Source of the DNA: Pseudomonadota bacterium | GTDB lineage: Bacteria > Verrucomicrobiota > Verrucomicrobiia > Limisphaerales > SXTU01 | NCBI GenBank assembly: GCA_009924135.1 | Contig: RFSE01000002.1 | Span: forward strand, 26,005-90,004 | Reading direction: 5' to 3' | Length of the DNA: 64,000 nt | Part shown: piece after piece, positions 18,499 to 29,300 of the stretch | How the letters are laid out: the number at the start of each line of letters is the position of its first letter | Position numbering within the stretch: position 1 is the first letter of the stretch | The notes under the pieces: generated by a model | Told to the model about the DNA's origin: nothing | Seen by the model: only the letters and a program-made list of their open reading frames with translations | Databases searched by the model: none | Translations under genes and position numbers: made by a program

Positions 18499-19785
18499 TC
18501 AGTAAGATGCCCTAAGGCCGAGGTAAACCCGGTTGCGGTAGTAGCTCCGGCCCGCGAGGTCGGAATCCAGCCGGTCGTAGTTGTATCCGGCTTCCAAGGT
18601 CAAGAACTGCTGGAACTTCCACTCCAGATTGAAACCGGTGGTGAAGAGATTGTCAGACGCCGAGGGGCTGCGGTAATCCGAATGCTGGAATTGGGCCAGC
18701 AGGCTGCCTTTGAGGTCGGGCACGAACTCGTGGTTGAGCGAGCCATAGATCGTGGTGGCTTGCGCGTCCGCTGAAGTGGAAATGTCCGTGGTGATGCGGG
18801 CCACGCGGACGCCGAGTTGAAGGGAGCTGTTCGGCAGATAATCCCATGTACCGTTGGCATCCACATACGGACTGACTTGGGAACGCTGGAACGGAGCCTC
18901 TGCGGGCACCAGCGCAGCCAGCGCGGCGTCGGCCGATGCGGCATTGGGATACTCGACATACTGGAGACCAACGCGCCCGTTCACCCGCAACTCCTGGGTG
19001 AACTTGTGGCTCATACCGGTGAAGAAATAGTGTGACTGGCTGTCGCGCGCTTCCGGCAGCACCGTTCCCACGATGTAATCCTTGCTGGTGGACTCGGTCA
19101 TGCCGAAGGAATAGCCCAGCAACAGCTCCGTCCCCGTTTCATCAAAGATCCGGTAGCGACCAACCAGGCTGAAAAGGTGTTCAACCCGGTCAAGCAAGGC
19201 GGACCGGGACCCCACTCCACCCTTGCTCGAGTTGTCCTCCTGGTAATCGTAGTAGGTGTTCGCGTAACTCGCTTCACCGGACCAGCGTTCAATAATGTCG
19301 TCCCAAGTATGCTTCACCTGAAAGTTGTTACGGAGGTTGGTGCCATCCGTGCGGCTGAAAGTGGAGGCCAGTCCGGGGTCCAGCACGCCGGGTTCCTGGG
19401 CAACGGCGAAGGAGTCCGTCACGTTCAAGGTCTGCTTTTCGGTAAAACGATGCGTGAAATCAGCCCCGAAATCGAAGCTGTGGTCAGCCGACCCGGACGT
19501 GCGATCCTCATAGTAGCGCATCCCGTAGCGCGAACTGAGGTTTAGCGACGTCTGGCCCCAGTCCAGCTTGTAGAAACCGGACGGGCTGAGTTCCAAGCCC
19601 CAGCTCGACCGCTTGGTCGGGGCACCCGGTGCCACCGCCTGGGACGGCGAAGTGGTGTAGTTGTCGTCGTAAAAGGTACGAACGCTTGCCGTGACGTTCC
19701 ATGGCTTGCCATCCTGTGCCAGCGCGGGCTGCACAGCTACCGCACCCAGCACAGCCGCTCCCGTTGTCGCAATGATCCGATTCAT
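18499..19785 (-). CDS. Outer-membrane beta-barrel protein of the exopolysaccharide locus
   Basis: Signal peptide; repeated amphipathic strands; C-terminal YYRNRVYLGLRASY with terminal aromatic residue. Confidence 0.75.
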   Translation of the reverse strand: MNRIIATTGAAVLGAVAVQPALAQDGKPWNVTASVRTFYDDNYTTSPSQAVAPGAPTKRSSWGLELSPSGFYKLDWGQTSLNLSSRYGMRYYEDRTSGSADHSFDFGADFTHRFTEKQTLNVTDSFAVAQEPGVLDPGLASTFSRTDGTNLRNNFQVKHTWDDIIERWSGEASYANTYYDYQEDNSSKGGVGSRSALLDRVEHLFSLVGRYRIFDETGTELLLGYSFGMTESTSKDYIVGTVLPEARDSQSHYFFTGMSHKFTQELRVNGRVGLQYVEYPNAASADAALAALVPAEAPFQRSQVSPYVDANGTWDYLPNSSLQLGVRVARITTDISTSADAQATTIYGSLNHEFVPDLKGSLLAQFQHSDYRSPSASDNLFTTGFNLEWKFQQFLTLEAGYNYDRLDSDLAGRSYYRNRVYLGLRASY

Positions 19786-19869
19786 AAGACCTTAGTGCCC
19801 GTGTTTCCCACTGAAATTTCGCCGCCTTGGTAAGGGATTACCCCCCGCAGGTCAACGCTATTCTCAACC

Positions 19870-20733
19870 TCATTTCGTAAAAACCGCCCGCCGTCGGGCC
19901 GCCTCGCGTACCCGTTCCAAAATCACCTCGGCCAGCAACGGCTCGGTGCCGATGCTGGCAGCGTACCAGAGGCGTTTTCCCTGCTTTTCAGTGGGATTCC
20001 GCCAGGTCGGCTGGCCGCTGCGGAAGCGCGCCTGCACCACGTCCGCCGGCTCGCCCAGCATCATCGGGATGTCTTCGTAGGAATGCAGGCCGTCGCTGAT
20101 GAAGAAAGGCACCATGATGAGATTCCGCACGGCGGCAATGTTCCAGCAACCGCCGATCCGGGGCTCTTCCTCCATGAAAGCCGGGTGCACCTCCGCATAA
20201 ACGCCCTGCGCCCGGATCAATTCCACCTGCCGTTCGATGGCCTTGCGGGAGTTTTCATTGTTCCCGGTGCCATGCCCGGCGATGAACAGTGCCGTGTCCG
20301 CCGGACGCGGCGCGGCGGGAAACGGATGGCGTTCCACCACCTCCCGGGCGCGGGCCAGAAGCACGTTGGGCATGCTCGGATGCGTCCCGACCGGTCCGCA
20401 GTAGTGCAGGGTCTGCCCGCCGCGCTGCTGGATGCGGGGGAAGTCCGCCTGGCCGTTCTGACAGAAGCCCAGTTCGCGGGGAATGACCTGTTCGGTGAAG
20501 TAGCCTTCACTAATGAACAGCGGCACGATGAACACCCGGGGAGCAAAAACTCCGCGCAGCACCCCGCTCACGCCCGGTTCTTCCTTCCAGAAGCATTCGA
20601 CCACCTGCGCGAACCCGCCCCGGCGACGCAATTCGTCGGCGTGTTGGTGGGTGGGGGCGGCGGATTCCGCGTTCAACGTCGAGCCGTGCCCCACGAGCAC
20701 CAGTGCCGCGTCTTGATAAGAGTCATTTGCCAC
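19870..20733 (-). CDS. CbiX/sirohydrochlorin cobaltochelatase-like protein
   Basis: From GTG at 20733: VANDSYQDAALVLVGHGSTLN...VFIVPLFISEGYFTEQVIPRELG...TALFIAGHGTGNNENSRKAIERQ...LIMVPFFISDGLHSYEDIPMMLG; two-lobed chelatase fold. Confidence 0.85.
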   Translation of the reverse strand: MANDSYQDAALVLVGHGSTLNAESAAPTHQHADELRRRGGFAQVVECFWKEEPGVSGVLRGVFAPRVFIVPLFISEGYFTEQVIPRELGFCQNGQADFPRIQQRGGQTLHYCGPVGTHPSMPNVLLARAREVVERHPFPAAPRPADTALFIAGHGTGNNENSRKAIERQVELIRAQGVYAEVHPAFMEEEPRIGGCWNIAAVRNLIMVPFFISDGLHSYEDIPMMLGEPADVVQARFRSGQPTWRNPTEKQGKRLWYAASIGTEPLLAEVILERVREAARRRAVFTK

Positions 20734-20817
20734 GCCCCATGAGTAGCGTGAAAACCCGCGAAGCCAAGTGCGAACCGGTCTTCTTTCGCCTTGCCAACCC
20801 GCCACCCCCGCCGCGAA

Positions 20818-21792
20818 ATGGGCGCAACCGTGACTCCTCCGCCGCTGCTCGCCGAAACGAAACGCCCCGCTGTCCGGCTCACGAACGTCACCAAGACCTT
20901 CGGCCCGCACACGGCGGTCAACCAGCTCTCCCTGTCCGTCCCCACCGGCTGCACCTACGGCTTCATCGGCCCCAACGGCTCCGGCAAGACCACCACCATC
21001 CGCATCCTCCTCCATATCTTCCACCCGGATTCCGGCGAGGTGGAGGTGCTGGGCGAGCGGAGCACCCGGGCGGCCAACGACCGCATCGGCTACCTGCCCG
21101 AGGAACGCGGCCTCTACAAGAAGATGACCGTCCGCCGCGTGCTGGCCTACTACGCCGCGCTCAAGGGCATGAGCGGGGCCGATGCCGCCGGCGAGATCAA
21201 GAGGTGGCTCGCAAAAATGGGCCTCACCGAATGGGCCGACAAGAAGGTCGAGGCGCTCTCCAAGGGCATGGCGCAGAAGATCCAGTTCATCGCTGCCGTC
21301 ATCGCCCGGCCCCAGCTGCTGATTCTCGACGAACCGTTTTCCGGCCTCGACCCAGTCAATCTTGAGGTCCTGCGGGCCGCCATCCTCGAACTGCGCGCGG
21401 CGGGCACCACCGTCATATTCAGCACGCACGACATGGCGATGGCTGAGACCATGTGTGACTTCATCTTCATGATCTACCGGGGCAACAAGGTGCTCGACGG
21501 CACGCTGGCCGACATCCAGCGGAGCTACGGCGAAGACACCGTGCGGGTGAACTGCACCGGTGGCGCGGACCTCCTGCGCAGCCTGCCGGGTGTCGAGCTG
21601 GTGCGCGATCTCGGCCAGTCCCAGGAACTGCGCCACCCCGATCCTCAGGCCCTGCTGCGTGAGCTGGCGGCCCGCTCGACCGTCCGGCACTTCGAGGTCT
21701 GCCAGCCCTCGCTGCACGACATCTTCATCCGCATCGCCAAGCCGGACTTGCAGGAGATGAAACTGCCGAAAACGACGGGAGGCGGGTCGTGA
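20818..21792 (+). CDS. ABC transporter ATP-binding protein (NatA/DUF4162 type)
   Basis: GPNGSGKTTTIRILL, LSKGMAQKIQFIAAVIARPQLLILDEPFSGLDP, and C-terminal DUF4162-like region. Confidence 0.95.
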   Translation: MGATVTPPPLLAETKRPAVRLTNVTKTFGPHTAVNQLSLSVPTGCTYGFIGPNGSGKTTTIRILLHIFHPDSGEVEVLGERSTRAANDRIGYLPEERGLYKKMTVRRVLAYYAALKGMSGADAAGEIKRWLAKMGLTEWADKKVEALSKGMAQKIQFIAAVIARPQLLILDEPFSGLDPVNLEVLRAAILELRAAGTTVIFSTHDMAMAETMCDFIFMIYRGNKVLDGTLADIQRSYGEDTVRVNCTGGADLLRSLPGVELVRDLGQSQELRHPDPQALLRELAARSTVRHFEVCQPSLHDIFIRIAKPDLQEMKLPKTTGGGS

Positions 21793-22508
21793 TGGATTAC
21801 CACGTCGAACCGCATGGGTTTGCATTCTGCCGACAGGTAATGGAACCGCCGGGGTTGAACCGGTTTACCGAGCTGCTCGGCCCGGTCACGGGCGCAGGCC
21901 GGCGCGGGCTGCTGCGCGAAGCTGCCGTCGCGGAATTGGCCCGTTCGGAAGGGTTGCTTGCCCTGGTGCGCCCGCACGTCCCGGCTGAACCCTTGCCGGT
22001 GCGGGCCATTTACTTCGACAAAAGTCCCGAAGCCAACTGGCTTGTCGCCTGGCATCAGGACCTGACGCTCGCGGTCCGCGCGCGCGCCGAAGTGCCTGGG
22101 TTTGGTCCCTGGAGCACCAAGGAAGGTGTGCCGCACGTCCAGCCGCCCATGGCGTTGCTCGAACAGATGCTCGCCGTCCGTCTGCACTTCGATGACGCGG
22201 ACGAGGTCAACGGTGCCTTGCGGGTGATGCCGGAGACGCATCGTCTGGGCCGGCTGTCTGCTGAATCCATCCAAACCTTCCGATCAAGCCGGCCTGAAGT
22301 CCTGTGTGCGGCGGCCGCCGGGGATGCGCTGCTGATGCGTCCGTTGCTGCTGCATGCGTCGGGGCGTTCCACCAGCCCCCGACACCGCCGGGTGCTGCAT
22401 TTGGAATACGCCGGGTTTCAGTTGCCGCCGGAACTTGAGTGGAACGAAGCCGCCGTGCCGGATCGCCGCGCTAACTCGTTGAACAAGCCGACGGGAGGCG
22501 AATCGTGA
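21792..22508 (+). CDS. Phytanoyl-CoA dioxygenase (PhyH)-family protein
   Basis: WLVAWHQDLTLAVR, NGALRVMPETHRLGRL and DALLMRPLLLHASGRS give an HxD...H Fe(II)/2OG pattern. Confidence 0.8.
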   Translation: MDYHVEPHGFAFCRQVMEPPGLNRFTELLGPVTGAGRRGLLREAAVAELARSEGLLALVRPHVPAEPLPVRAIYFDKSPEANWLVAWHQDLTLAVRARAEVPGFGPWSTKEGVPHVQPPMALLEQMLAVRLHFDDADEVNGALRVMPETHRLGRLSAESIQTFRSSRPEVLCAAAAGDALLMRPLLLHASGRSTSPRHRRVLHLEYAGFQLPPELEWNEAAVPDRRANSLNKPTGGES

Positions 22509-22528
22509 GCCGGCCCGATCAAGCCACG

Positions 22529-22954
22529 CTATTCTCCGGCCGGCAGGACCAGCCGGAATCGTTCGTGTCCATTGAAGCGGAACGTCGAAAAGCCCCGGCA
22601 GTCCAGCGTCAAAAAGTCGGCCACGTCAGTTTGTTGCGCCAGCAGGACGAGCGTGGCATCCGCAACGTCCATCGGGGTGTCTGCATATTTGCGCATCAGG
22701 AACGCGGCCAGTTCGAGATCAGGCAAGTCGGTGCATTCATGGATCTGCGTCTGGCTCTGGCGGAGAAAGCGGACCAGCGCATCCGGGCCGCCGACAGTAT
22801 CCTGTACGAAGTGCATGACTTCCACGATCACCGCGCTCGTTTTGCGCAATTGGCCGTCAAATGCCTCCAACATGTCCGCACACCGCTCATGGTTTGGGTC
22901 GGCCGTGTCGAGAAAGGCAATCAGCGGCCCGGAATCCAGCAGCCGGCAGGTCAT
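22529..22954 (-). CDS. PIN-domain toxin (VapC-like)
   Basis: MTCRLLDSGPLIAFLDTADPNHERCADML...MDVADATLVLLAQQTDVADFLTLDCRGFSTFR. Confidence 0.85.
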   Translation of the reverse strand: MTCRLLDSGPLIAFLDTADPNHERCADMLEAFDGQLRKTSAVIVEVMHFVQDTVGGPDALVRFLRQSQTQIHECTDLPDLELAAFLMRKYADTPMDVADATLVLLAQQTDVADFLTLDCRGFSTFRFNGHERFRLVLPAGE

Positions 22955-23184
22955 GGTCGCCAGTTTCGTTCCCGGATTTTTTCACGCCAGGGATCGTCAC
23001 ACGTGCGGGGCAGGCGCAGCACGCCACGCAAGTTGGCGATCCGCTTGCCGAACGGCTCGGGATTCACCTCGCGGTTGAGGGCCTGCCTGACCACTTCCGC
23101 TTCTGACACCTTTAGCGCCACGGCCCGCGCCCGCAGTTTCCGGCGCAGCGCGCCATCCAGTCGCAACGTCAAAGTGGCATCCAT
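22951..23184 (-). CDS. Ribbon-helix-helix antitoxin partner
   Basis: MDATLTLRLDGALRRKLRARAVALKVSEAEVVRQAL is RHH-like; overlaps the PIN start by 4 nt. Confidence 0.8.
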   Translation of the reverse strand: MDATLTLRLDGALRRKLRARAVALKVSEAEVVRQALNREVNPEPFGKRIANLRGVLRLPRTCDDPWREKIRERNWRP

Positions 23185-23231
23185 GACTCCAGTGTAAGAC
23201 AAGACGTGCCGTCTGCAAGACCTCTCTCCCC

Positions 23232-24578
23232 ATGAACAAAGTCCGGCGCGTCGCCATCACCGAATATCTCAACGCCGTGCGCAGCAAGGCGTTCATCATC
23301 GGCGTGCTGATGCTGCCCGTCATCATGGCCGCCTCGGTGGCCGTGCAGGTTTTCGCCCAGAAGAAGACCGATCTCACCCCGCGCCGTTTTGCCGTGCTCG
23401 ACCGCTCCGGCCAGCTCTATGCAACGCTCGCGGCCAAGGCCCAGGCGCGCAATGCCTGGCTCCACACCAACGAGGCCTCCGTTTCCGTGGAGATGAAAGG
23501 GCAACGGCTGAAGATGGACCTGCCCAAGCAGCCTGAGTTTGTGCCCGAGGAATTCAAACCCGCGGGCGACGATGACAAGTCCGCCGAACTCCAGCTCTCC
23601 GAACGGGTGCGGCGGAAGGAGCTTTTCGCCTTCGTCATCATCGGAAAGAACGTGCTCACGCGCGGGGCCACCAACCAGACGGAACTGCTCTACCACACCC
23701 AGACGCCGACCTTCCAGGAGCTGCCCAACTGGCTCGACAACACGCTCAACGCGGAGATTCGCGAGCGCCGTTTCACCGCTGCCGGCGTGGATTCCCAGCA
23801 GGTCCGGCTCCTCTCGCAGGCCGTCCCCTTGCAACGCCTCGGCCTCGCGGAGAAGAAGACCAGCGGCGAAGTCGTCGCGGCCAAGCGTGACAATCCCATC
23901 GCCACCCACGCCGTGCCCATCGGCGCGATGATGCTCCTCTTCATGACCGTGATGAGCAGTGCGCCCGCGCTGCTCAATACCGTGCTGGAGGAGAAGATGG
24001 CCAAGATTTCCGAGGTGCTGCTCGCCAGCGTGTCGCCCTTCCAGCTCATGCTCGGCAAGCTTTTGGGCACCGTGATGGTTTCCTTCACGCTCTCGACCAT
24101 TTACCTCGTGGGAGTGTCGTGGATGCTGTGGAAGTTTGACCAGCTCGATAACGTGCCGGTCCATCTCTTCGCCTGGTTCTTCGTGTTCCAATTGCTGGCC
24201 CTGCTGATCTTCGGCTCCATGTTCATTGCCGTGGGGGCGGCGTGCAGCGAAATCCGGGACGCGCAAAACCTGATGATGCCGGTGATGATGACCATCATGC
24301 TCCCGATGATGACCTGGATGGCGGTGCTGCAATCCCCCACCAGCACGTTCTCCCGCGCGCTCTCGCTGTTCCCGCCGGCCACGCCGCTCATCATGTTCCT
24401 GCGCCTCGCCATTCCGCCCGGTCCGGCCTGGTGGGAAGTGGCGCTGGGCATCGTCCTGACCACGCTCTTCATGCTCGGCTGCGTCTGGGCCAGCGCGAAG
24501 ATCTTCCGCATCGGCATCCTCTCGCAGGGTCAGGCTCCGAGCCTGCCGAAGCTGGTGACGTGGGTCTTTTCCAAATAA
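23232..24578 (+). CDS. ABC-2 type transporter permease (NatB-like)
   Basis: MNKVRRVAITEYLNAVRSKAFIIGVLMLPVIM...NTVLEEKMAKISEVLLASVSPFQLMLGKLLG, multi-TM. Confidence 0.92.
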   Translation: MNKVRRVAITEYLNAVRSKAFIIGVLMLPVIMAASVAVQVFAQKKTDLTPRRFAVLDRSGQLYATLAAKAQARNAWLHTNEASVSVEMKGQRLKMDLPKQPEFVPEEFKPAGDDDKSAELQLSERVRRKELFAFVIIGKNVLTRGATNQTELLYHTQTPTFQELPNWLDNTLNAEIRERRFTAAGVDSQQVRLLSQAVPLQRLGLAEKKTSGEVVAAKRDNPIATHAVPIGAMMLLFMTVMSSAPALLNTVLEEKMAKISEVLLASVSPFQLMLGKLLGTVMVSFTLSTIYLVGVSWMLWKFDQLDNVPVHLFAWFFVFQLLALLIFGSMFIAVGAACSEIRDAQNLMMPVMMTIMLPMMTWMAVLQSPTSTFSRALSLFPPATPLIMFLRLAIPPGPAWWEVALGIVLTTLFMLGCVWASAKIFRIGILSQGQAPSLPKLVTWVFSK

Positions 24579-24625
24579 CGAACCAGCCTTGGCCTGAACC
24601 CTCCCTTGCCCTACTCTGCGCCCAC

Positions 24626-25405
24626 ATGAAACGCCGCGACTTCTTGAAAACCTCTGTCACTGCTTCCGCCACGGCCGCCACGACCCTCGCCGCCTCCGCT
24701 GCCGCCCCGTCCGGCCCGGAGTATTACGAACTGCGCACCTGGTCGCTCAAGGCTGCCAAACAGGCCTTGCTCGACACCTACCTGCGTCAGGCCTTGCTGC
24801 CCGCGCTGATCCGGTTCGGTCTGGGGCCGGTGGGTTGCTTCGTTGAACTGCAGCCCAACGACGAGGTGAAGGTGCATGCGCTCATCACCTACTCCTCGCC
24901 CGAGCAGTTCGCCACGCTCTCCGCCCGCCTCGCCGGGGATGCCGCCTACCAGCAGGCTGGTGCGGAATATCTGAACGCCAAGGCCAGCGACCCGGTTTAC
25001 TCACGCATCGAAAGCTCGTTCATGGCCGCCATCGAAGGCCTGCCCAAGCTGGTGAAGCCCGACCCAACCAAGTCGCGCCTGTTCAACCTCCGCATCTACG
25101 AGAGCCACAACGAACGCGCCGGCAAGAAGAAGATCGAGATGTTCAACCGCGGCGAGCTGGCCATCTTCAAGCGCACCGGCCTCACGCCGGTGATGTTTGC
25201 CGAGACCCTGAGCGGCACGCTGATGCCGAACCTCACCTACCTGCTCGTCTTCCCCGATGACGACACCCGCAAGAAGGCCTGGGACACGTTTCGTGCGGAC
25301 CCCGAATGGCTCAAGCTCAAGGCCGTCCCGGAATACGCCGACAAGGAAATCGTCCTGAAAGTGACCAACCGCCTGCTCACGCCGACACCGTATTCGGAGC
25401 TTTAA
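24626..25405 (+). CDS. NIPSNAP-family protein with Tat signal
   Basis: MKRRDFLKTSVTASATAATTLAASAAA Tat-like signal; YYELRTWSLKAAKQ and RLFNLRIYESHNERAGKKKIEMFNRGELAIFKRTGLTPVMF are NIPSNAP repeats. Confidence 0.9.
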   Translation: MKRRDFLKTSVTASATAATTLAASAAAPSGPEYYELRTWSLKAAKQALLDTYLRQALLPALIRFGLGPVGCFVELQPNDEVKVHALITYSSPEQFATLSARLAGDAAYQQAGAEYLNAKASDPVYSRIESSFMAAIEGLPKLVKPDPTKSRLFNLRIYESHNERAGKKKIEMFNRGELAIFKRTGLTPVMFAETLSGTLMPNLTYLLVFPDDDTRKKAWDTFRADPEWLKLKAVPEYADKEIVLKVTNRLLTPTPYSEL

Positions 25406-25479
25406 TCCGCAGGGCTAACAAATCAGCTCGAACATCGAAGTCGGGATCACGGGCAGAGTGGCCGAAGCACCGCACCGGA

Positions 25480-25519
25480 GTTCCCTCTCCCCTCAACGGG
25501 AAGAGGGTTAGGGGTGAGG
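25480..25519. repeat. Degenerate palindromic element related to 39418-39470
   Basis: gttccctctcccctcaacgggaagagggttaggggtgagg shares the CCCTCTCCC...GGG(A)AGAGGG...GGGGTGAGG organisation. Confidence 0.5.
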
Positions 25520-25828
25520 AGCAGCGGGCGGACGCGTTCGTGGATTTGACCACGCAATCCGAACGGCGAAGGCGAGTGGAGTCTCCTCTTCCACCACTTC
25601 AAAATCTCCGTCGTTCACAGTGATGGGCGCAAAAACTTCCGGTTCAGTTTTTTGGCCGGCTGCCGATGACCTGCATGGCAGCGCTTTGCCGTCGGCATCG
25701 TTTTGGTGTATGGGTCAGATGGTCCCGGCGACGAACGGCCACCCCGCGCGGGGTGAACCGGGGTCACGGTTTTCTGGGTTGCACCGGGTCAAGCAGCCAG
25801 TGGACAGTCCAGTCAGTAAGGATTCGCA

Positions 25829-26389
25829 ATGTACGGAATGGTAAACAAAGCGGTGGAAGAAATGGTCGTCCTGCATCACGGCGAGGCCGTGTGGGAACAG
25901 ATCAAGACCAAAGCCGGCGTGGACGTGGAAGTCTTCATGAGCAACGAAAGTTACTCGGATGACATCACGTACAACCTGGTCGGCGCGGCGAGCGAGGTGC
26001 TCAAGGTGCCGGCCGAGCAAATCCTCATCGGCTTTGGCGAGCACTGGGTGCTGCACACGGCGCAGGAGGGCTATGGCGGGCTGATGTCGGCGGCGGGCAA
26101 GTCGCTCCCCGAGTTTCTCCAGAACCTGCCGGACTTTCATTCGCGGGTCTCGATGATTTTCCCGCATTTGCAACCGCCGCGCTTCCGCTGCACCGATTAC
26201 ACGGACCGGTCCCTGAAGCTCCATTATTACTCGCACCGGCCGGGGCTGGCTCCGTTCGTGGTGGGGTTGATGCAGGGGTTGGGCAAGATGTTCCGGACGC
26301 CAGTTACGGTACGTCTCGTCGAAGCCAAAGCCAGCGGGGCCGACCACGATGTCTTTGAGGTGACCTGGCAGGCGGCCCCGGCTCCATGA
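25829..26389 (+). CDS. H-NOX (haem NO-binding) sensor protein
   Basis: MYGMVNKAVEEMVVLHHGEAVWEQI; NLPDFHSRV candidate proximal His; LHYYSHRPGL contains YxSxR. Confidence 0.92.
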   Translation: MYGMVNKAVEEMVVLHHGEAVWEQIKTKAGVDVEVFMSNESYSDDITYNLVGAASEVLKVPAEQILIGFGEHWVLHTAQEGYGGLMSAAGKSLPEFLQNLPDFHSRVSMIFPHLQPPRFRCTDYTDRSLKLHYYSHRPGLAPFVVGLMQGLGKMFRTPVTVRLVEAKASGADHDVFEVTWQAAPAP

Positions 26390-29300
26390 GCGCGGCGGAC
26401 CAACCAACAGTCCCGGTCATCAGCCTGCCACCCGGGCAGTTCGCGGAGGCATTTCCGTTTCACCTCGCGTTTGATCGGGAGCTGAAACTGATCCAGGCCG
26501 GTTCAACCCTGCGGCGCCTATGTCCGGATGTTCAACCCGGCGCGGCACTGGCCCAAACTTTTCGTCCCCTCCGGCCCGAAGGGCAGATCACACTGGCGTG
26601 GGTGCTGGACCACCGGCTCCGATTCTTCCTGCTGGAACACCAATCGACCAACCTCAAATTGCGGGGCCAGTTCATTTTGCTGCCCGGTGAGGAGACGCTG
26701 CTGTTCCTCGGCTCACCGTGGTTTACTGACGCCTCGGAAATCGCCGAGCGGGGGCTGCGCTTCGAGGATTTTGCCATCCACGACCCGGTCGTGGACATGC
26801 TGCAGGTGTTTCAGGCGAGCAAGGTGGCCCTGGCGGACGCGAAAAAGCTGGCGGCCAAGCTCACCAACCAGCGTGCAGAACTGCGTTCCGCGAACGAACG
26901 GCTGCAGGTGCAGGACGCCGAAGCCCGCAAACTGGCGCTGATTGCAGCGCGCACCGACAACGCGGTGGTCCTTACCGACGCCGCCGGTGTCATCGTATGG
27001 GTAAACGAAGGGTTTACCCGCCTGACCGGCTATTCACCGGAGGAGGTGACCGGCAAAAAGCCGGGCACAGTCCTGCAAGGACCCGGCACCGATCCCGACA
27101 CGGTGCGCCGCATTGGCGAACGGCTCCGTCACGGTCTGGGGTTCAGCGAGGAAATTCTCAATTACCGCAAGGACGGCAGCAGCTACTGGCTGTCCGTCGA
27201 GGTGCAGCCCATCTACGACGACCAGGGGAAGCTGACCAACTTCATGGCGATCGAGACGGACATCACCGCCCGCCGGGCGACGCAGCACAGCCTGGCCATG
27301 AAGCTGGAAGTTTCCCACGTGCTGACGGAGGCCAACAATCTGGCGACCGCCATGCCGCGCATCCTGCAGGCCGTCTGCGAACACCTCGACTGGCACGTGG
27401 GCTTGCTGTGGCGCGTCACGGGCCGGCGGCTTCGTTTCGTGGATGTCTGGCACCCGCCTACCATCAGCGTGGCGAACTTTGTCAGCCATAGCCGGTCCCT
27501 GCAGTTTGACCGGGACACGGGCTTGCCAGGCCGGGTCTGGACAACGGGCAAGCCGGTCTGGATTGCCGACCTGGAGCGGGATATCGATGCGCCTCGCAGT
27601 TCCGTGGCGGGGAAGGCGGGGCTGCGGGCTGCCTTTGCTTTCCCGGTGATGGTCCATGGGGAGGTGTGGGGCGTAATGGAGTTCTTCAACCGCAACATCG
27701 AGGAGCCGGACCGGACGTTGCTGCAAACCTTCTCCGCGATTGGCGACCAGCTTGGGGAATTCATCGTCCGGCGCGAAGCGGAGGAGACGTTGCGGGCCAC
27801 CAGCACGCTCCAACGCGCCATTCTGGAGGGCGCGAATTATGCCATCATCTCCGCCTCACCGCAGGGGATCATTCAGACGTTTAATTCCACTGCAGAACGA
27901 TTGCTGGGCTATTCGAGCGAAGAACTGGTGGGAAAACTGACTCCCGCCTTGTTCCACGATCCCGCTGAAGTGGCCGCACGGGCGGCGGAACTTTCGCGCG
28001 AACTGGGACGCACTATCGAGCCCGGATTCGAAGCGTTTGTGGCCAAGGCACAGTTGGGCAAACCCGATGAGCGCGAGTGGACTTACATCCACAAGGACGG
28101 CAACCGATTCCCGGTATTGTTGTCCATCACGGCGTTGTTCAACGAGCAGAACCGGGTGACCGGTTATCTGGGGGTGGCCTCGGATATCACGGTGCGAAAA
28201 CAGGCCGAGCGCGAGGTCAAATTGCAAAAGACCTATCTGGAACTGCTGCTGGACCAATCCCCCGTGGCGGTGGCGGTGCTGGACAATGAGGATCGCGTCC
28301 TGCGAATCAACCACGCCTTCTCCCGCCTGTTTGGATACGAATTTAGCGAGGCGGCGGGACGCCCGATCAATAATCTGGTGGCTCCCCCCACCATGCGGGA
28401 GGAAGTGGCTCAAGTTTCAGCCCGGGGACTGGCGGGTGAGCGGCTTGATTTTGAGACGATCCGCCAAGCAAAGGACGGAAGCCTGCGCAACGTGCGGCTG
28501 CTCGGCCAGCATATCGTGGTGGACGGAAAGAAAGTGGCCAGTCTGGCGACCTACATTGATGTCTCCGCCCAAAAGCAGGTGGAAGCGGACCTGATCAAAG
28601 CCCGGGAAGCAGCCGAGGCCGCCAACCGCGCCAAGAGCGAATTTCTGGCGGTCATGAGCCACGAAATCCGCACGCCCATGAATGCCGTCCTGGGCATGAC
28701 CAGCCTGCTGCTGGAGACCCGGCTGGACAAGCGGCAGAGCGAACTGGCCCACGCCGTGTCCCGCAGTGGCGCGGCGCTGTTGGAGATCATCAATGACATA
28801 TTGGACTTCTCCAAAATTGAAACCGGAGAGCAGTTCGAAATTGAAAACCTGGCGTTCCACATGCCTGACCTCGTCAACGGCGTGCTGCAGATGCTCCGCC
28901 CGCGCGCGGAGGACAAGGGCATTGGTCTGACCGTCGCGGTGGCCCCCGAGGTGGCCGGCACCGTCCTAGGTGACGCGGGCCGGTTGCGGCAGGTGCTGGT
29001 CAATCTGGTCAGCAACGGGATCAAATTCACGGACAAGGGCAGTGTCACCATCAAGGCCCGGCGTCTGGGCTCTGAGTCACAACAGGTACGGGTGCGCTTC
29101 GAGGTCACCGACACGGGCATTGGCATTGCGGCAGCTAATCAGGGACGGTTGTTCCAGCCCTTTGTGCAGGTGGATAGCAGTGCCACCCGGCGACGGGGAG
29201 GCACCGGTCTGGGGTTGGTGATCTCCAAGCGGATCGTGGAACGCATGGGCGGGACCATCGGCGTGGATTCGGAACTCGGACGCGGCGCAACCTTTTGGTT

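Noticed and set aside
20740-21825. N-terminal 364 residues of the 651-aa minus ORF
   Set aside because: Lies antisense to the ABC ATPase; only the portion from GTG 20733 onward matches the CbiX-like family.
23169-24332. 387-aa minus-strand ORF
   Set aside because: Antisense to the ABC permease, His/Gly/Glu-rich.
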